Notes: a model not told the origin generated them from the sequence alone. Positions 12,835 to 25,011 are shown, counted from the stretch's first letter. The stretch is 64,000 nt of DNA from Owenia fusiformis (GCA_903813345.2 CAIIXF020000003.1:29775248-29839247); one strand, 5' to 3'. Made by a program: numbers and translations.

Positions 12835-15140
12835 ATGAATCGAACAATAACAATGCAAGGCTATAATCAAAGAGTTGAGTTTATTTTTGGTAGCCCCTGA
12901 CTCAATCAAGAAGATGGAATAAACATTTCAAATGATGGGATTCAGAATTGTACAATCCCAATCCAGATGATGATAATGCCCAAACAAATTAGTCAAAGCC
13001 ATGATATTGGACAAAACAACATTACAGCAATTTCAAAAAGGATGTAAATAAAACAAGAAGGTGTATAACTATTGATTCAATCAAAAGATATTTTTAAATA
13101 ACTGCTGACAATGATGGACCTCAGAATTAAGCAATGACAATGCCAGGACAATTTATTCTGATTAATAATCAATAATTAATAATAAACACAAATGACAAAA
13201 TTTTATATGTGATTACTTTTCTCCAAACAGGTATGAAAAATATTGAAATCTTAACAAAAAAGTTCTCAGAGATATTAATAGACAGTGGCGTAGCTACGTG
13301 TACGCCAAGTACGCCCAGGCGTACTCTCAAATTTTAAGGAAAAATAAAATTTACCTGATTAATTGTGATGAAAAATAAATATTTTACCAAGGGATAGAAA
13401 TCGATAGGAGATCTATGAAGACTCGTGTTAATAAATAAAAAAGTTCTCGATTATTTCATTTTCTTTGTTTTGAATCAGTTAGCTACTGATAATTAGAGAA
13501 TTTTATTTCATTTCAGTTGAGTTGACATTTCTTCCTTGGCCATGATACACATCCATAGGGAACAGGATGTAAACATTTACATTGTATACTGTTATTGACA
13601 TGTTCGCAAATGCAAAAAACAGAAAGATAGAATTTATTCTATAGAATCACGTACAGATTGTTAAGATCCGAAATGGAGTTGAGACGGTCATGTAACTGTT
13701 CTTTTATTGTTAATCATCTTGTGAGCTAGATAAAAACAAACAAAGAAAAAATAATAATATTTCATGGAGAATGACCACAAAAGCTTAAAACAATGAGCCT
13801 CATACATACAGTTTTAGGTAGCCAAAAAAATAAAATCGCCTTGTTGATAGACGGCTTCAATCGCCGATGGCATGATTATATAGAATCTGTCTATTTTGTT
13901 TCCCGAATATTATCTGTTAATACAGTTTATTCAATCCCTTTAAAAAGCTATGTCAAAATGATCAAACAATACATATTTCCTTCATTGAATTAAGAGTGTT
14001 TAGTGTGTCCCCTATCTTCTGAATCACTATCTTAACATGTTTTCTTATACTTTATCACTTCCAAATCTTATCTCATATCTGGTATAGTTTATCAACATTT
14101 TTAAAATGGGTTAAAATATGGGACTTTGCGTTTAACATGCCTACAAATAGTGAAGATGTGATCACTGGTATATGCATTCAATGAATGATTGAAGAATTTA
14201 TTGAAAAATGACTATATTGGCTTTGGACCCCATGATTTGTTTTCAAATGAACAATGATACCTCAATGACGCCACCACCCCCTCCCCCCAAAAAAAACTTC
14301 TTAGCACATTTTACTCCACTTACTATAGTGTCAGTATTCATTGAAAGATGGTGTATGCATAATCTACAACCATAACAAATAATAGTGTTGTTTACTTTCT
14401 CAGAAGTCGTACTGAATTACACTAACTGAACCTTGAAATGATTGAATATTAGTTTTTCATAGAGCTGGTTAACTCATTGCTTCTTGTTTTAAATGTCAAA
14501 TGTCAGATGTTTGATGATGTTGGAACAACTGTTTTTCACCAAAATGAAATACCTTGGAATATATTTTAGGTTTGTTATTTGTGAATTTGAAGATGCAATA
14601 CTTTTACGGGAACATTATCTCTTTAAGTATGTGTGAAGAGGAGGGGGTGGGGGTTTTAAATACCTTTATTGGAGTCTTTGCTATCTGCTTTCTTGTTACA
14701 CCCATTTTTTCTAAGAAACCCCAAATTTTCTAGATTGATGACTGAATCAAAAAATTGATAATAATTTTTCATCTTAAATTGAATCGAAAAAAAAAACAAA
14801 CTTCTATTTAAAGTTTCATTTTATTGGTAATATTGCCCTTAAAATGCTGTTATTCACAGTTATTAATAATGCCATTGTGACCTTTGTTCCACCAAAATAA
14901 ACAAAAAATCTGGGGGGGGGGAAATACATATATTCACCAGACAAAGAAAATAACTATAAGGCTAGTCAAAAGTGAGAACAAAATGTATCATGTAACTTTC
15001 ATGTACAAAATTCAAAGTCTTCCTTTTAAAAGGGAAAATAACACAGAAATCTTCATAACTTTACATATTTTGTTTGGGTTAACATCTTCATAACATAACA
15101 TAATGCAAAAAAACCAAAAGGGTGAAAGTCAGCATCAGCA
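12835..15140. other. Intergenic spacer, mostly unique AT-rich
   Basis: This lies between the end of the dioxygenase and the SLC1 start. A fragment beginning CAGTGGCGTAGCTACGTG near 13284 resembles the end of a common animal DNA transposon family. The rest holds only short frames without recognisable domains, and homopolymer tracts near 14290 and 14912. Confidence 0.45.
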
Positions 15141-18100
15141 ATGCCTACGTGCTCCAGAGAAGCATTTCAAACATGGATAAAACAGAATAGGATCACCCTT
15201 GTCATGATTCCAGCAGTCATACTTGGCACTGTCATTGGATGTGCAATCTGGCAGCTTCAGCCATCTGATGATGTCATAATGTGGGTTGGCCTACCCGGCG
15301 AATTGTTTCTAAATATGTTACATTTGTTGGTTGTACCTATAGTTATAACAAGCGGGATTAGAGGTAAATTTTATATTTCATTCTTGTTGGCTGAATACCT
15401 GTGTATCTGTTAAAAATGTTTTCTTTTGTGAAATGCAGATTTTGCACTCCTTGTAGTTTTAGAACATCTAAAATGAGACTTTTGCATCATAGATTTGAAT
15501 CAGCATATTGAGAACACTACTGACTTGAATCTGAAGGGATTCCTGTACTTTTTATGGGAATATACTATCTTTGATTAAAGGGGCAGGAAAGAATAGAGAA
15601 TGTAAGATGGGTGGGAGCAACCTTTTCAAAAAATGTGCCATGGCTTCCTTTGCCTAACTGAATTACCTGAAAAGAGGAATTGAGATATTTGATCACATAT
15701 TTGAAGCTATTAAGATATAAGATACAGAAATTCATAAATTCTTATGCTACAGATACGAGCAGAAGCTTTTATGCTGCTCGAATCTTGTTGTCCCTTTAAT
15801 CTCTATAAAATTAATAAAAAAATTAATTAATTAATAGACATTAATAAAATGTTCATGCATCCTGGTGAATCATTCAAAGTACAATTTGCATATTACTTTA
15901 AAGTCATCATACTTTTTCTCAACAGGGGCATCTACAATGGGGCTAAGAGCTGATGGCAAAATCATAGCAGTAGCTCTTGCATATAGTATAATGACCATGA
16001 CCATATGTAGTTGTATTGGGCTGCTACTAGGGGTCGCTGTTAGACCAGGAGAGGGGGTCAGGCTGACAGATGGAGCACATTCAGCCTCTTGCTACAGATT
16101 AACAGATGTTTTTGCTGATTTCATAAGGAAATTAATTCCAAGGAATTTACTACAGGTGACTGAGGAAACAGTAAGTTTTACATAGTAATAGCTTAACAAA
16201 TACAGTAATAATATTGAGTATGATTGATTTTAAATCATGTTAATAGATGGTGTATTGGTATATTGAGCAAATGCTGATCCTTGATATATACTGTACATAC
16301 TCCATTATCTATAGATACCCAACATCTTGATACAGATCTTTAAAAATCACAATGGTCATGACAGCAAATAATACAATCTTATTTTTCTGAAACTGCGTCA
16401 TAACTTCAGAGTTTATTGTTTAATCTTCTTTTAAAATATGCTATTTTTCAGAGAGGGATGTCATGTATTGAATATCAAAGAACGAATATGTCAAACACGA
16501 CTGACGTAGCGAACTATACGACATATGGAGATGAGATGAATATCTTAGGTAACTTGAAACATTTCTTTGTCTCCATTGACAATTTCTTTAGGATTCTATT
16601 TCATAAGACTTCAAATACAACAAGGCACTAACATGCAAAATGTTACCACCTGTCATTTGTTACATATGCCTAAAATGCACATAGCAGACTTCTTCTTGGG
16701 ACTTTCTTCAGTTTAAATATCAGCTTTTTTCCCCGGGAAATATTCTACTTTGTACCAGTCATAGCATTGGTATGGCATTGCTCCAATATTTACACATTTG
16801 GTATGGCATTGGTCCAATATTTAAACATTTGGTATGGCATTGGTCTCATATTTGGGCATTTGGTATCACATTGGTCTCATATTTGGGCATTTGGTATGGC
16901 TTTTGAGAACTATTTTGGTTGGTATGGGAACACATCCAAATTTGACATTTTGGCATGTGAATATATTGATATATGAGGGTTCAGCCCAGGACCCCCGCCG
17001 AATTTTATATACAGTGAACCCCCCAGGCCCTTTACCTAGTTTGGCTATACAACAGTTTAGCAGTCCTACCTCCATGACCATTGCACATGACAGCCTGAGT
17101 CATAAATCATTTCAAACTAACAGCGCTGACCTTTTCTCAACCAATCAGAGAGATGGAAGGAACACATGGTAAATGTGTGCTCATTTACTATGTTATCAGG
17201 TCAGAGGAAATGACCATACATAGAAAGTTGCCCATATTTCACAGACCAACTCTGATTAGCTTGGTGAGTTCAGAAAATTGTAAACTGAAAAAGTGAAGAC
17301 GAAGCTCTTTTTTAAGAAGTGAAGTCAAACGAATGCAAAAGGTAATAATTGAGTATATATATCCCAGATGTCTTATTACTTTCCTTAACATATTATTACC
17401 CACATGACGCAGGTGTAAAAGGAATTATTAAATACTGTATGGCTTTAATTAGTTGACTGAATAGACTAGATGCAAGCTCGTGTATAGCTCATTTATATCA
17501 TTGTTATTTTTAATAAATAGAAGGGATAGAGAATGCATCAAAATTACTGAAGCAATATTTTCAAAAAGCAATGATTCCAAAAATAACACGGAATGATAAA
17601 AGCAAAAAAAAAACTTTAAAGTTGTGACATTTTTTCCAAACTTATTCCTTTCTTTTCTCTATTACTCCCATTAACCTTAAGCTTTATTGGTCAATATTTA
17701 ACATTTGTTTTTCATTGTTAAGAATTGTAAGGCAGAAGCTTTGCCACATGCAACAAGGAAGTCTTGATCTTTCACATCAAGTCCAACCATAACATCTGTT
17801 GTCTTTATATAGTCTGTGTTTATTCCAATGGTCCTTTTCACATCAGTATTCTTCATATATAGCTGTTTCAAGTTCATTTCAATCATTGCCTGAAAGGCGG
17901 AGAGATATCCACCTATTGTGTCAGTGCCATCCTGGACTGACATATTGTGCATGTAGCACATGAAATCAACGCTTTTCTTCTCCATGTACATAATGAATTC
18001 ATCGAATGTCACCTCCCCATTTCCATCAATGTCCATTTCTTTGAAAATAGTACTCAGGGGAGTGTCACCAAAGAGAGCCTTGGCATGATGTTCCTTGAAG

Positions 18101-21100
18101 TCACTGTGCTCTATAGCCTGTTGTAACTCATCAATGTCAATTGTGTTACTGCCATCCACATCGCTGCTTCGAAGGACCATCCAAAAATTCCTAGCAGCTT
18201 CAAAGATGTTGGTCCTTTCTTGCTCTCTTGCTTTGTGCTCATCAATAATTTTACCGTTCTTTCTGGAAAGTTCGGTATTTGGGCGTTCAATAGGGATCGA
18301 CCTTTCTTCAAAAGCTTGTACCATGAACTCAGATTCATCACCAGAATACAAGAGAAGTCCAAGTGTTTTGTCATTGTATCCCCCAAATGTGTGTCCTCTG
18401 TTTGTACTAGTCATGTCTTCAAGTTTCCGAAAGAAACTGTCCTTGGGATCCATTGATAAGTACCAACCATCGAAACAATGTATGGGGTAGTTGCAGAGTA
18501 CTCCGCCATCTATGTAACAGTGATTAAGGCCATATTTTTTCACCACTGTTGGTTGAACGAAACCAGGTAATCCAATAGACATTCTCACGGCGAGAGCTAT
18601 TGATACATTAGGTGTTGTTTTTGGATGGAAATATTCCACGCTCATTGTGGTCAAATTCGTCACAATAATGCACAACTCTTTCCCCGTTTTTTGATACAAC
18701 TCTAAGAAAGTAAGTTTGCGCTTTCCTTGTTTTTCTTCAATGTAGAGTTCAAACTGGTTCTCAACTTTTTTACATGGATGCCAGCCTTGATATTTGACCA
18801 TGTTCCATAGTAAGGACAATTTGCCGAATGTGGCATCTTGGAAAAACTCTATGCTTTTCATGTCCCGTCTTACGATGACCTCCAACTCTGCAGCCGAGAA
18901 CCCAACAGCTATGAGAGTTGCCAACATAGCACCGGCACTCGATCCAGCAAATCTCTTCAAGTTCTTAGTAATACCCAGATCCTCTAGAACAGTTAGGGTA
19001 CCGCAGTAGGCAAGCCCTTTTGTACCTCCTCCTTCCAAGATAAGATTCTCATAGTCATACTTCCTCTGGTTAAGTTCATCAATATTCTCAGCATATTCAC
19101 CAACTTCTATTTGAGCAATATCACCTGATATGGATTGCTCAACACCTTTCATTGATATGATATGCTCCTGGTCCCCATCGCTATTGTTGTCTTGTTTCGA
19201 GTTTGATCCACCCATGTTGATCTCCTGATATTGCACTGTACTAACAATACTTATGCTGAACTTCTATACATGATTCATCTTCTTCAAAGAGATCAGAATT
19301 TATTGGAAAGGTCAAATTTTACGATATTTTTAACACCTGCATCTCAAGGATTAAATCATCATAAATTTTAATTACTAGCTGGTTTCCCTCATTGCAATAA
19401 GGGACACTTTCATTTTACTATGAATTATGAATTTCAGTTTGATGAATCTTAGTATATTATAGATATACCGCATGTAACATGCTGCACTGACTGCATCAAA
19501 TAGTACTTTATGTAACAAATTGTATTGAATGTACAAACATGGAAGAAAGTGTGTTTTTACACCTTGTATAAAAATCAAAAAAAAAACTGATGGCTTTAAC
19601 AATATATCACAGGTGACGAGATTTATTTCTTATTTTCTAGGCATTTATGCAGTCAGTATAGCATTTGGAATAGCAGCCCATTTAACAGGCTCAAGGGGAA
19701 AACCAGCACTGGTATTTCTACAAGCAGTTCAATCTATTGTACTGAAGCTCATAAAAGGAGTGTTCTAGTGAGATATGCTTTACTTTTTATTAATTTAAGC
19801 CAGTTTTCATTTGTTCATTTTATTACAACGTTGTGCTCTTGAAATGACATACGTGTAATAATCATTCTCTGACCACATCACTCCAAGATCAATTTTTGTT
19901 ACCTTATTTTGAAATGAGAAAGATCGAAAATCATGTGGATGAGTTTTGGAAACATGGGTATTCAAAATAACTACCATTCTTAGGGGTCGGGTCAAAACAT
20001 CAATGTCCGTCAAAAAAGGTAATTAATTATATTAGTGGGGAGGGGGTAAAATGCTGTTTAATTTAGGTGAAGGATATTGATTGTCAGTTTTCTGGGGTTT
20101 TGTCTTGCAATTTCTGCATTCATAATTCCTGCTTTGTATTAAATACATCCTGCCATTTTCACGATCAAGATAAAGATTGAAATTCAATAATTTCTGGTTT
20201 AAAATATGACCTTGCACCCACATGAAAATCCATTTGCACTCACTTGAAAAAAATTGTGAAAATGAGATTTCTGCACCCACATGAGAAACAATTCTGGGGA
20301 GAACACTTTACATCATTCCAAAAATCATAGAACAAAGGTCTCTGGTATGATGACAATATGATAATAAAAGTATGTTAACAGACATTACATTTACTGGTCT
20401 ATAATGAAAGTTGCTTGTAATGCATACCCGATTATTATTAGACCAGTAAGACAATTGTTCTAGTTATTGTAATGTAACATATCATATTACATTAGAATAA
20501 TCATGATGTGTTCATTGGATACAAATTAATTGTGGTATGCACGAAATATATTATAGGTAGGATAATGAATATTATACTGTATATCATATTATTTTATTAG
20601 TATATCATTATATACATATTAATTGGTGACCTTTCACAGGAAATGAACCATCCATCTTTATTCAATAACAGCGATAACGTTCATGTATCTAATCAACTTT
20701 CAGCTATGCTCCTGTAGGAGTCACAAGTCTGATTGCCAAGGCAATACTAAAAGTACCAGCCTACGAAATGAACCACGCCTTTACAACATTAGGATATTTC
20801 ACCCTTTCCACAACGATTGGCCAGCTGTTCCATCAATTGGTTGTACTCCCAGCGATATATTTCATAGTTTGCCGCATGAGAAAGAATCCGTATACGTTTA
20901 TGTGGAAGTTGTGTCCAGCCTTAGTAACAGGATTTATATCAGGCACAAGGTAGAGTAGGTAGAGCTAACCCATTCCAAAATTTGATTTATCTTTAAAATA
21001 GACAGGCCCATAGCCAATTTCTGCCAAGGTGGGTTCATCTTTAAAACGATGGGTTCTTATGTGACAAAGGCCAAAAATCACTTGAAAAGTGCTAAAAAAA

Positions 21101-22842
21101 CTGCATAATCAATCAGAATACTGAGAATGAGAATTGCATGCACAGAAAATAATGCTCAAGTTATATATACATGTACTATTATCAGCATTTCCTGTAATGC
21201 ATTTTCGTAACATTGTGTTGTATTAATTATTTTGATTTCTTTATTTCAGTGTGCCAGCCCTTCCGTGTCTCTACTTATGCACAAAGACAAAAGTTAACCC
21301 CCACATTAGTAGTTTAGTAATCCCACTATCAGTTCCATTAAAGAAAGATGGCTCTGCTTTATTTATCAGCCTCAGTCTGGTTTTCATCGCACAAATGGCA
21401 GAAATGAAGCTAACGGCTACTCAGATTATAACAATAGGGTTGGTATCCAGTGAAACTCATTATTACTGACTTAAATCATTGATGCATGATATTACATTAC
21501 ATTACAATTTAGATCAACAACATCTTTTAGTGTAAACTCGTCCAATTAAAGGAGAACTAGACTGAGATATGTACATATAAAAATTAAAGAGCTGAAGGAT
21601 AATTTGAAAAAATGAAGAAGAGTAAAAGTCAATGCTGCATTCAAAACTCATGGTTACGTTGTTGCCGACGGCAATCATTTTTTCCTCAATGAACTTGAAA
21701 AAACTGGTTGTTGCTGAGGCAACAGAGTGATGACAGTCTTAGTAGAGAACCATAGTTAAATAATTTCTCTAATTTTTCAAATGTGACTCTAACAATTTGT
21801 CTTCTAGGGGTCTATCAATAGTCCTTGGATTTACTACTCAGGACATCCCAAGTGGCAGCATCCTTACAATATCACTAATAGGTGGCGTGACTGGTATTCC
21901 TGTCTCTAATGATTCTCTAGGATTAATAATAGGCCTTGAATGGTTAAAGTGAGTAGAAGTGGTGTAAGATCTTTAAAAGTGGAGTAATTGTTAAGGTGAA
22001 AACTCTGCATATCAAAAATTCCCATGATATAAAATTAGGTATTGCCATGACAGAATGTCACCACTTGGTGAAGTATTGCTAATGGTTACAAAAGTGATGG
22101 CAATAAGAATATATCACCACTTCTTTGTGGTGACATAAAAATGATTAAATGAGGATATATTAAATAAATATTAAACTTTAAATTCAATTCAATTACTCAG
22201 ATGCGAGTAGGTAGTTACCAGTTTCGACACCAGGTGGCTGATTCGGGGGAAATAACATGGCTGGGTATTACAAAATTCCCTTAAACTTGAATAGTCATCA
22301 GTTTTAGTGGTTCACTTTTCATATTACCCTTATGTATGTGATAGTTATACAAATTAAAATATGTCCAGTAAAAGAAAATATTATCTGCCCAACACAAGAA
22401 AATATATTTCACTTTTTATGGTTTTACAACATGGGGTCTATGGGGAATCTCCCCGACCTAGAAGTCACATTTTCAAAGAAAATTAAATTTTCAAAGTTGA
22501 TAAACTCTTTTCAAAACCACATTTCTAGATGTACTTTTACATGCAGATTCCAAATATGACATCAGTTTGACTGAATTGTGAATAACGTAAATCAAGATTA
22601 TTCCTACTCGCATCTAGGATATTAAATGATGTTTTTTGAACATTCAAATTATTGATCACTGGGAATAACACAAATATTCTTTCCTGTATTCCAGTGATAG
22701 ACTACGAACCAGCACAAATGTACAGAGTCATGGCTTTTCTTGTGTGTTTGTGGAAAAAACATGTAGAAAAGAGTTGCAAAGAATCGCAAGGGCTAATAAT
22801 CCCAGTCTCCCTACAGACATGTCACTTCATATAGACATTTAA
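15141..22842 (+). CDS. SLC1-family amino acid transporter (divergent)
   Basis: Eight exons join in phase: 15141-15363, 15926-16170, 16452-16548, 19641-19767, 20704-20949, 21250-21438, 21808-21948 and 22695-22842, giving 471 residues. SLC1 proteins are plasma-membrane carriers for acidic or neutral amino acids, coupled to Na+. TM1 and TM2 are in exon 1, TM3 (LLLGVAVRPGEG) in exon 2, an NTT-containing loop in exon 3, YYAPVGV of TM5 across exons 4/5, the HP1 region in exons 5/6, TM7 (KKDGS) in exon 6, HP2 in exon 7 and TM8 (DRLRTSTNV) in exon 8. The TM8 Asp-Arg-Thr-Asn substrate set is kept, but NMDGT is KKDGS, the HP1 serine motif is GTRSVPALP, and the final TM8 Asp is His. The exon 6 donor (GTTGGT) is weak; the alignment length supports it. 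Intron 3 contains an antisense patatin gene. Confidence 0.92.
16765..16905 (+). repeat. Minisatellite, ~32-bp unit
   Basis: About five imperfect copies of a unit containing TTTGGTATGGCATTGGTC lie in SLC1 intron 3. Open frames across it reflect the repeat. Confidence 0.75.
17683..17688 (-). promoter_or_regulatory. Poly(A) signal of the patatin gene
   Basis: AATAAA on the minus strand begins about 9 bases after the TAA stop of the patatin gene, a very short 3' UTR spacing. Confidence 0.6.
17698..19215 (-). CDS. Patatin-like phospholipase with two EF-hands
   Basis: An intronless 505-residue protein on the strand opposite its host, inside SLC1 intron 3. The N-terminal patatin domain has the oxyanion loop GGGTKG (62-67), nucleophile motif GSSAG (Ser93) and the Asp of DGG (Asp236), the Ser-Asp dyad of patatin/PNPLA acyl hydrolases. 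Two canonical EF-hand loops follow at 352-363 (DVDGSNTIDIDE) and 395-406 (DIDGNGEVTFDE), suggesting a calcium-responsive lipase. The start is the ATG at 19215 in a strong context (AACATGG); an upstream in-frame GTG should not be used. That start gives MGGSNSK, a good N-myristoylation signal, so membrane association is likely. No transmembrane segment is seen. Substrate lipid unknown. All catalytic and calcium-binding residues are intact. Confidence 0.95.
   Translation of the reverse strand: MGGSNSKQDNNSDGDQEHIISMKGVEQSISGDIAQIEVGEYAENIDELNQRKYDYENLILEGGGTKGLAYCGTLTVLEDLGITKNLKRFAGSSAGAMLATLIAVGFSAAELEVIVRRDMKSIEFFQDATFGKLSLLWNMVKYQGWHPCKKVENQFELYIEEKQGKRKLTFLELYQKTGKELCIIVTNLTTMSVEYFHPKTTPNVSIALAVRMSIGLPGFVQPTVVKKYGLNHCYIDGGVLCNYPIHCFDGWYLSMDPKDSFFRKLEDMTSTNRGHTFGGYNDKTLGLLLYSGDESEFMVQAFEERSIPIERPNTELSRKNGKIIDEHKAREQERTNIFEAARNFWMVLRSSDVDGSNTIDIDELQQAIEHSDFKEHHAKALFGDTPLSTIFKEMDIDGNGEVTFDEFIMYMEKKSVDFMCYMHNMSVQDGTDTIGGYLSAFQAMIEMNLKQLYMKNTDVKRTIGINTDYIKTTDVMVGLDVKDQDFLVACGKASALQFLTMKNKC
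21003..21115 (+). mobile_element. CAGGCC-end MITE fragment
   Basis: The fragment starts CAGGCCCATAGCC and continues with text shared with 57458-57665 and 45623-45813 (AAAATCACTTGA..AGTGCT, AACTGCAT). The right end is missing. It lies in SLC1 intron 5, about 50 bases past the exon 5 donor. Confidence 0.65.
22041..22142 (+). repeat. GTCACCAC repeat, diverged copy
   Basis: It shares AGAATGTCACCACTT and the terminal hairpin CACCACTTCTTTGTGGTG with the family members at 1752-1900 and 35476-35606. It lies in SLC1 intron 7. Confidence 0.6.
22196..22620. mobile_element. 425-bp MITE in SLC1 intron 7
   Basis: Ends CTCAGATGCGAGTAGG and inverse CCTACTCGCATCTAGGAT share the 13-base core AGATGCGAGTAGG. 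It is flanked by ATTA at 22192-22195 and 22621-22624. The partial duplicate of this intron has one uninterrupted ATTA (24119-24122) in matching flanks, so the empty site is visible. A partial inverted relative occurs at 45965-46090. Non-coding. Confidence 0.85.
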
Positions 22843-22901
22843 AACAATTATACTTCAATCAAACAGTTTCATTCAACAACGAAGAAACACTCCGCCTGGA
22901 G

Positions 22902-23110
22902 GCAAATATCAGGTGGTGAGGCAAAATCAGGTGGTGAGGCAAATATCAGGTGGTGAGGCAAATATCAGGTGGTGAGGCAAATATAAGGTGGTGAGGCAAA
23001 TATCAGGTGGTGAGGCAAATATCAGGTGGTGAGGCAAATATAAGGTGGTGAGGCAAATATAAGTTGGTGAGATGAATATAAGTTGGTGTGATGAATATAA
23101 GTTGATGAGA
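22902..23110 (+). repeat. 18-bp minisatellite, copy A
   Basis: About eleven units of AGGTGGTGAGGCAAATAT with C/A variants lie just after the SLC1 stop. The paired array in the duplicated segment (24400-24570) has about two fewer units. Confidence 0.85.
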
Positions 23111-24192
23111 CGAATACAAGTCAGAGAGGACATCATCCTCCTATATGGAACATGATTTTCCCAGTTTCAGATGAAAAAATGTAGGAAACAATATCTTCTA
23201 AAAAATGGTGATCATTTCTACAAGCAGTTCAATCTATTGTATTGAAGCTCATAAAAGGAGCGTTCTAGTGAGATATGCTTTACTTTATATTAATTTAAGC
23301 CAGTTTTCATTTTTTGCCAGTGTTCATTTTATTACAACATTGTGCTCTTGAAATAACATACATGGAATAATCATTCTCTGACCACATCACTCCAAGATCA
23401 ATTTTTGTTACCTTATTTTGAAATGAGAAAGATCGAAAATCTTGTAGATGAGTTTTGGAAACATGGGTATTCAAAATAACTACCATTCTTAGGGGTCGGG
23501 TCAAACATTAATGTCCGTCAAAAAAGGTAATTAATTATATTAGTGGGGAGGGGGTAAAATGCTGTTTAATTTAGGTGAAGGATATCGATTGTCAGTTTTC
23601 CGGGGTTCTGTCTTCCAATTTCTGCATTCACTTTTTGTTCATTGTATTAAATACATCCTGGCATTTTCACAATTATTATAAGGAATTAAGATTGAGAAAC
23701 TATGATTTTTGGTATAAAATATGACCACAGATTCCATCTGTACATTGCTAAAAGACCCCAGCATTAAGCAAGCGGGTGCAGCATCCATCTGATATTTTGA
23801 AAACAGGCTTGTACCCACCTGAAAACCCATTTGCACCCACTTGAAAATGAGAAAAATCGTGAAAAACTTTGACCAATTTTGGTCTGAATTGTGAAAATGA
23901 GAATTCTGTACCCAACTGAGAAAAAATTCTGTGGAGAACACTATACATCATTCCAAAAATCATAGAACAAAGGTCTCTGGTATGATGACAATATGATAAA
24001 AGTATGTTAACAGACATTACATTTACTGGTCTATAATGAAAGTTGCTTGTAGTTCATACCCCATTATTAATAGACCAATAAGGCAATTGTTCTAGTTATT
24101 GCAATGTAATTCAATTCAATTAAATGATGTTTTTTGAACATTCAAATTATTGATCACTGGGAATAACACAAATATTCTTTCCTGTATTCCAG

Positions 24193-24340
24193 TGATAGAC
24201 TACGAACCAGCACAAATGTACAGAGTCATGCCTTTTCTTGTGTGTTTGTGGAAAAAACATGTAGAAAAGAGTTGCAAAGAATCGCAAGGGCTAATAATCC
24301 CAGTCTCCCTACAGACATGTCACTTCATATAGACATTTAA
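24193..24340 (+). CDS. Second copy of SLC1 terminal exon 8
   Basis: The copy has the same acceptor (TGTATTCCAG), reading frame, length (148 bp) and stop as exon 8 at 22695-22842. One coding difference was seen: GGC to GCC, so the residue after Ser-His is Ala instead of Gly. If exon 7 splices here instead of to 22695, an SLC1 protein with one altered TM8 residue results. Whether it is used is unknown; exon 8 itself ends in a stop, so the two would be alternatives. Confidence 0.55.
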
Positions 24341-24399
24341 AACAATTATACTTCAATCAAACAGTTTCATTCAACAACGAAGAAACACTCCGCCTGGAG

Positions 24400-24570
24400 G
24401 CAAATATCAGGTGGTGAGGCAAATATCAGGTGGTGAGGCAAATATAAGGTGGTGAGGCAAATATCAGGTGGTGAGGCAAATATCAGGTGGTGAGGCAAAT
24501 ATAAGGTGGTGAGGCAAATATAAGTTGATGAGACGAATATAAGTTGGTGTGATGAATATAAGTTGATGAG
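24400..24570 (+). repeat. 18-bp minisatellite, copy B
   Basis: About nine units of AGGTGGTGAGGCAAATAT, the duplicated partner of 22902-23110 with a different copy number and variant order. Confidence 0.8.
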
Positions 24571-24719
24571 ACGAATACAAGTCAGAGAGGACATCATCCT
24601 CCTATATGGAACATGATTTTCCCAGTTTCAGATGAAAAAATGTAGGAAACAATATCTTCTAAAAAATGGTGATCATTTAGATCATCTGTCTTTTAGATCT
24701 AGCAGTTATGCAATACAGT

Positions 24720-24910
24720 ATAGCATTTCTCCCAGGATTTTATCCTTATGTGCTGATTAAAAATTGGTCAAAATTTGGATGTTTTCATTATTTTTCTTAT
24801 TTTCAAGTAGTTATGATTGGGTTTGCAGATAGGTGCATTGTGCAAGGCTATTTTCAAAACCTCATGGATGCCGTTAGCACCTACATGCTTCATGAATACT
24901 GGACAGACCA
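24720..24910 (-). repeat. Diverged copy of a local dispersed repeat
   Basis: Read on the minus strand, the segment resembles 23745-23890 and 20195-20290 (shared TATTTTGAAAAC, CACTTGAAAATGAG style text). The open frame across it on the plus strand is therefore probably not a gene. Confidence 0.5.
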
Positions 24911-25011
24911 CTGCTGTATGTAAGGTTATCTTGAGATAGTACTTGTATCTTAAATACTAAGGCAAGACCCTTAAACTTACAACTTAAACTTACTTAAATT
25001 TATATTCAATG

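Larger units (their letters stand above)
23214..24674 (+). pseudogene. Partial tandem duplicate of the SLC1 3' half
   Basis: 23218-24111 repeats 19718-20475 (the end of exon 4 and start of intron 4), and 24119-24674 repeats 22621-23213 (exon 8 and downstream minisatellite) almost exactly. This order is what a tandem copy of 19714-23213 would give after loss of the part with exons 5-7 (about 1.7 kb). The junction shows a 4-base microhomology ATTT (19714-19717, 23214-23217, 24675-24678). The exon 4 fragment has no acceptor, so it is not usable. Confidence 0.88.

Noticed and set aside
19216-19236. Extended start of the patatin protein seven codons upstream
   Set aside because: The upstream codon is GTG; the ATG at 19215 has a strong context and gives a myristoylation motif.
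24708-24923. 71-codon plus-strand frame after the SLC1 duplicate
   Set aside because: On the minus strand the segment matches a dispersed repeat at 23745-23890, and the frame has no domain.
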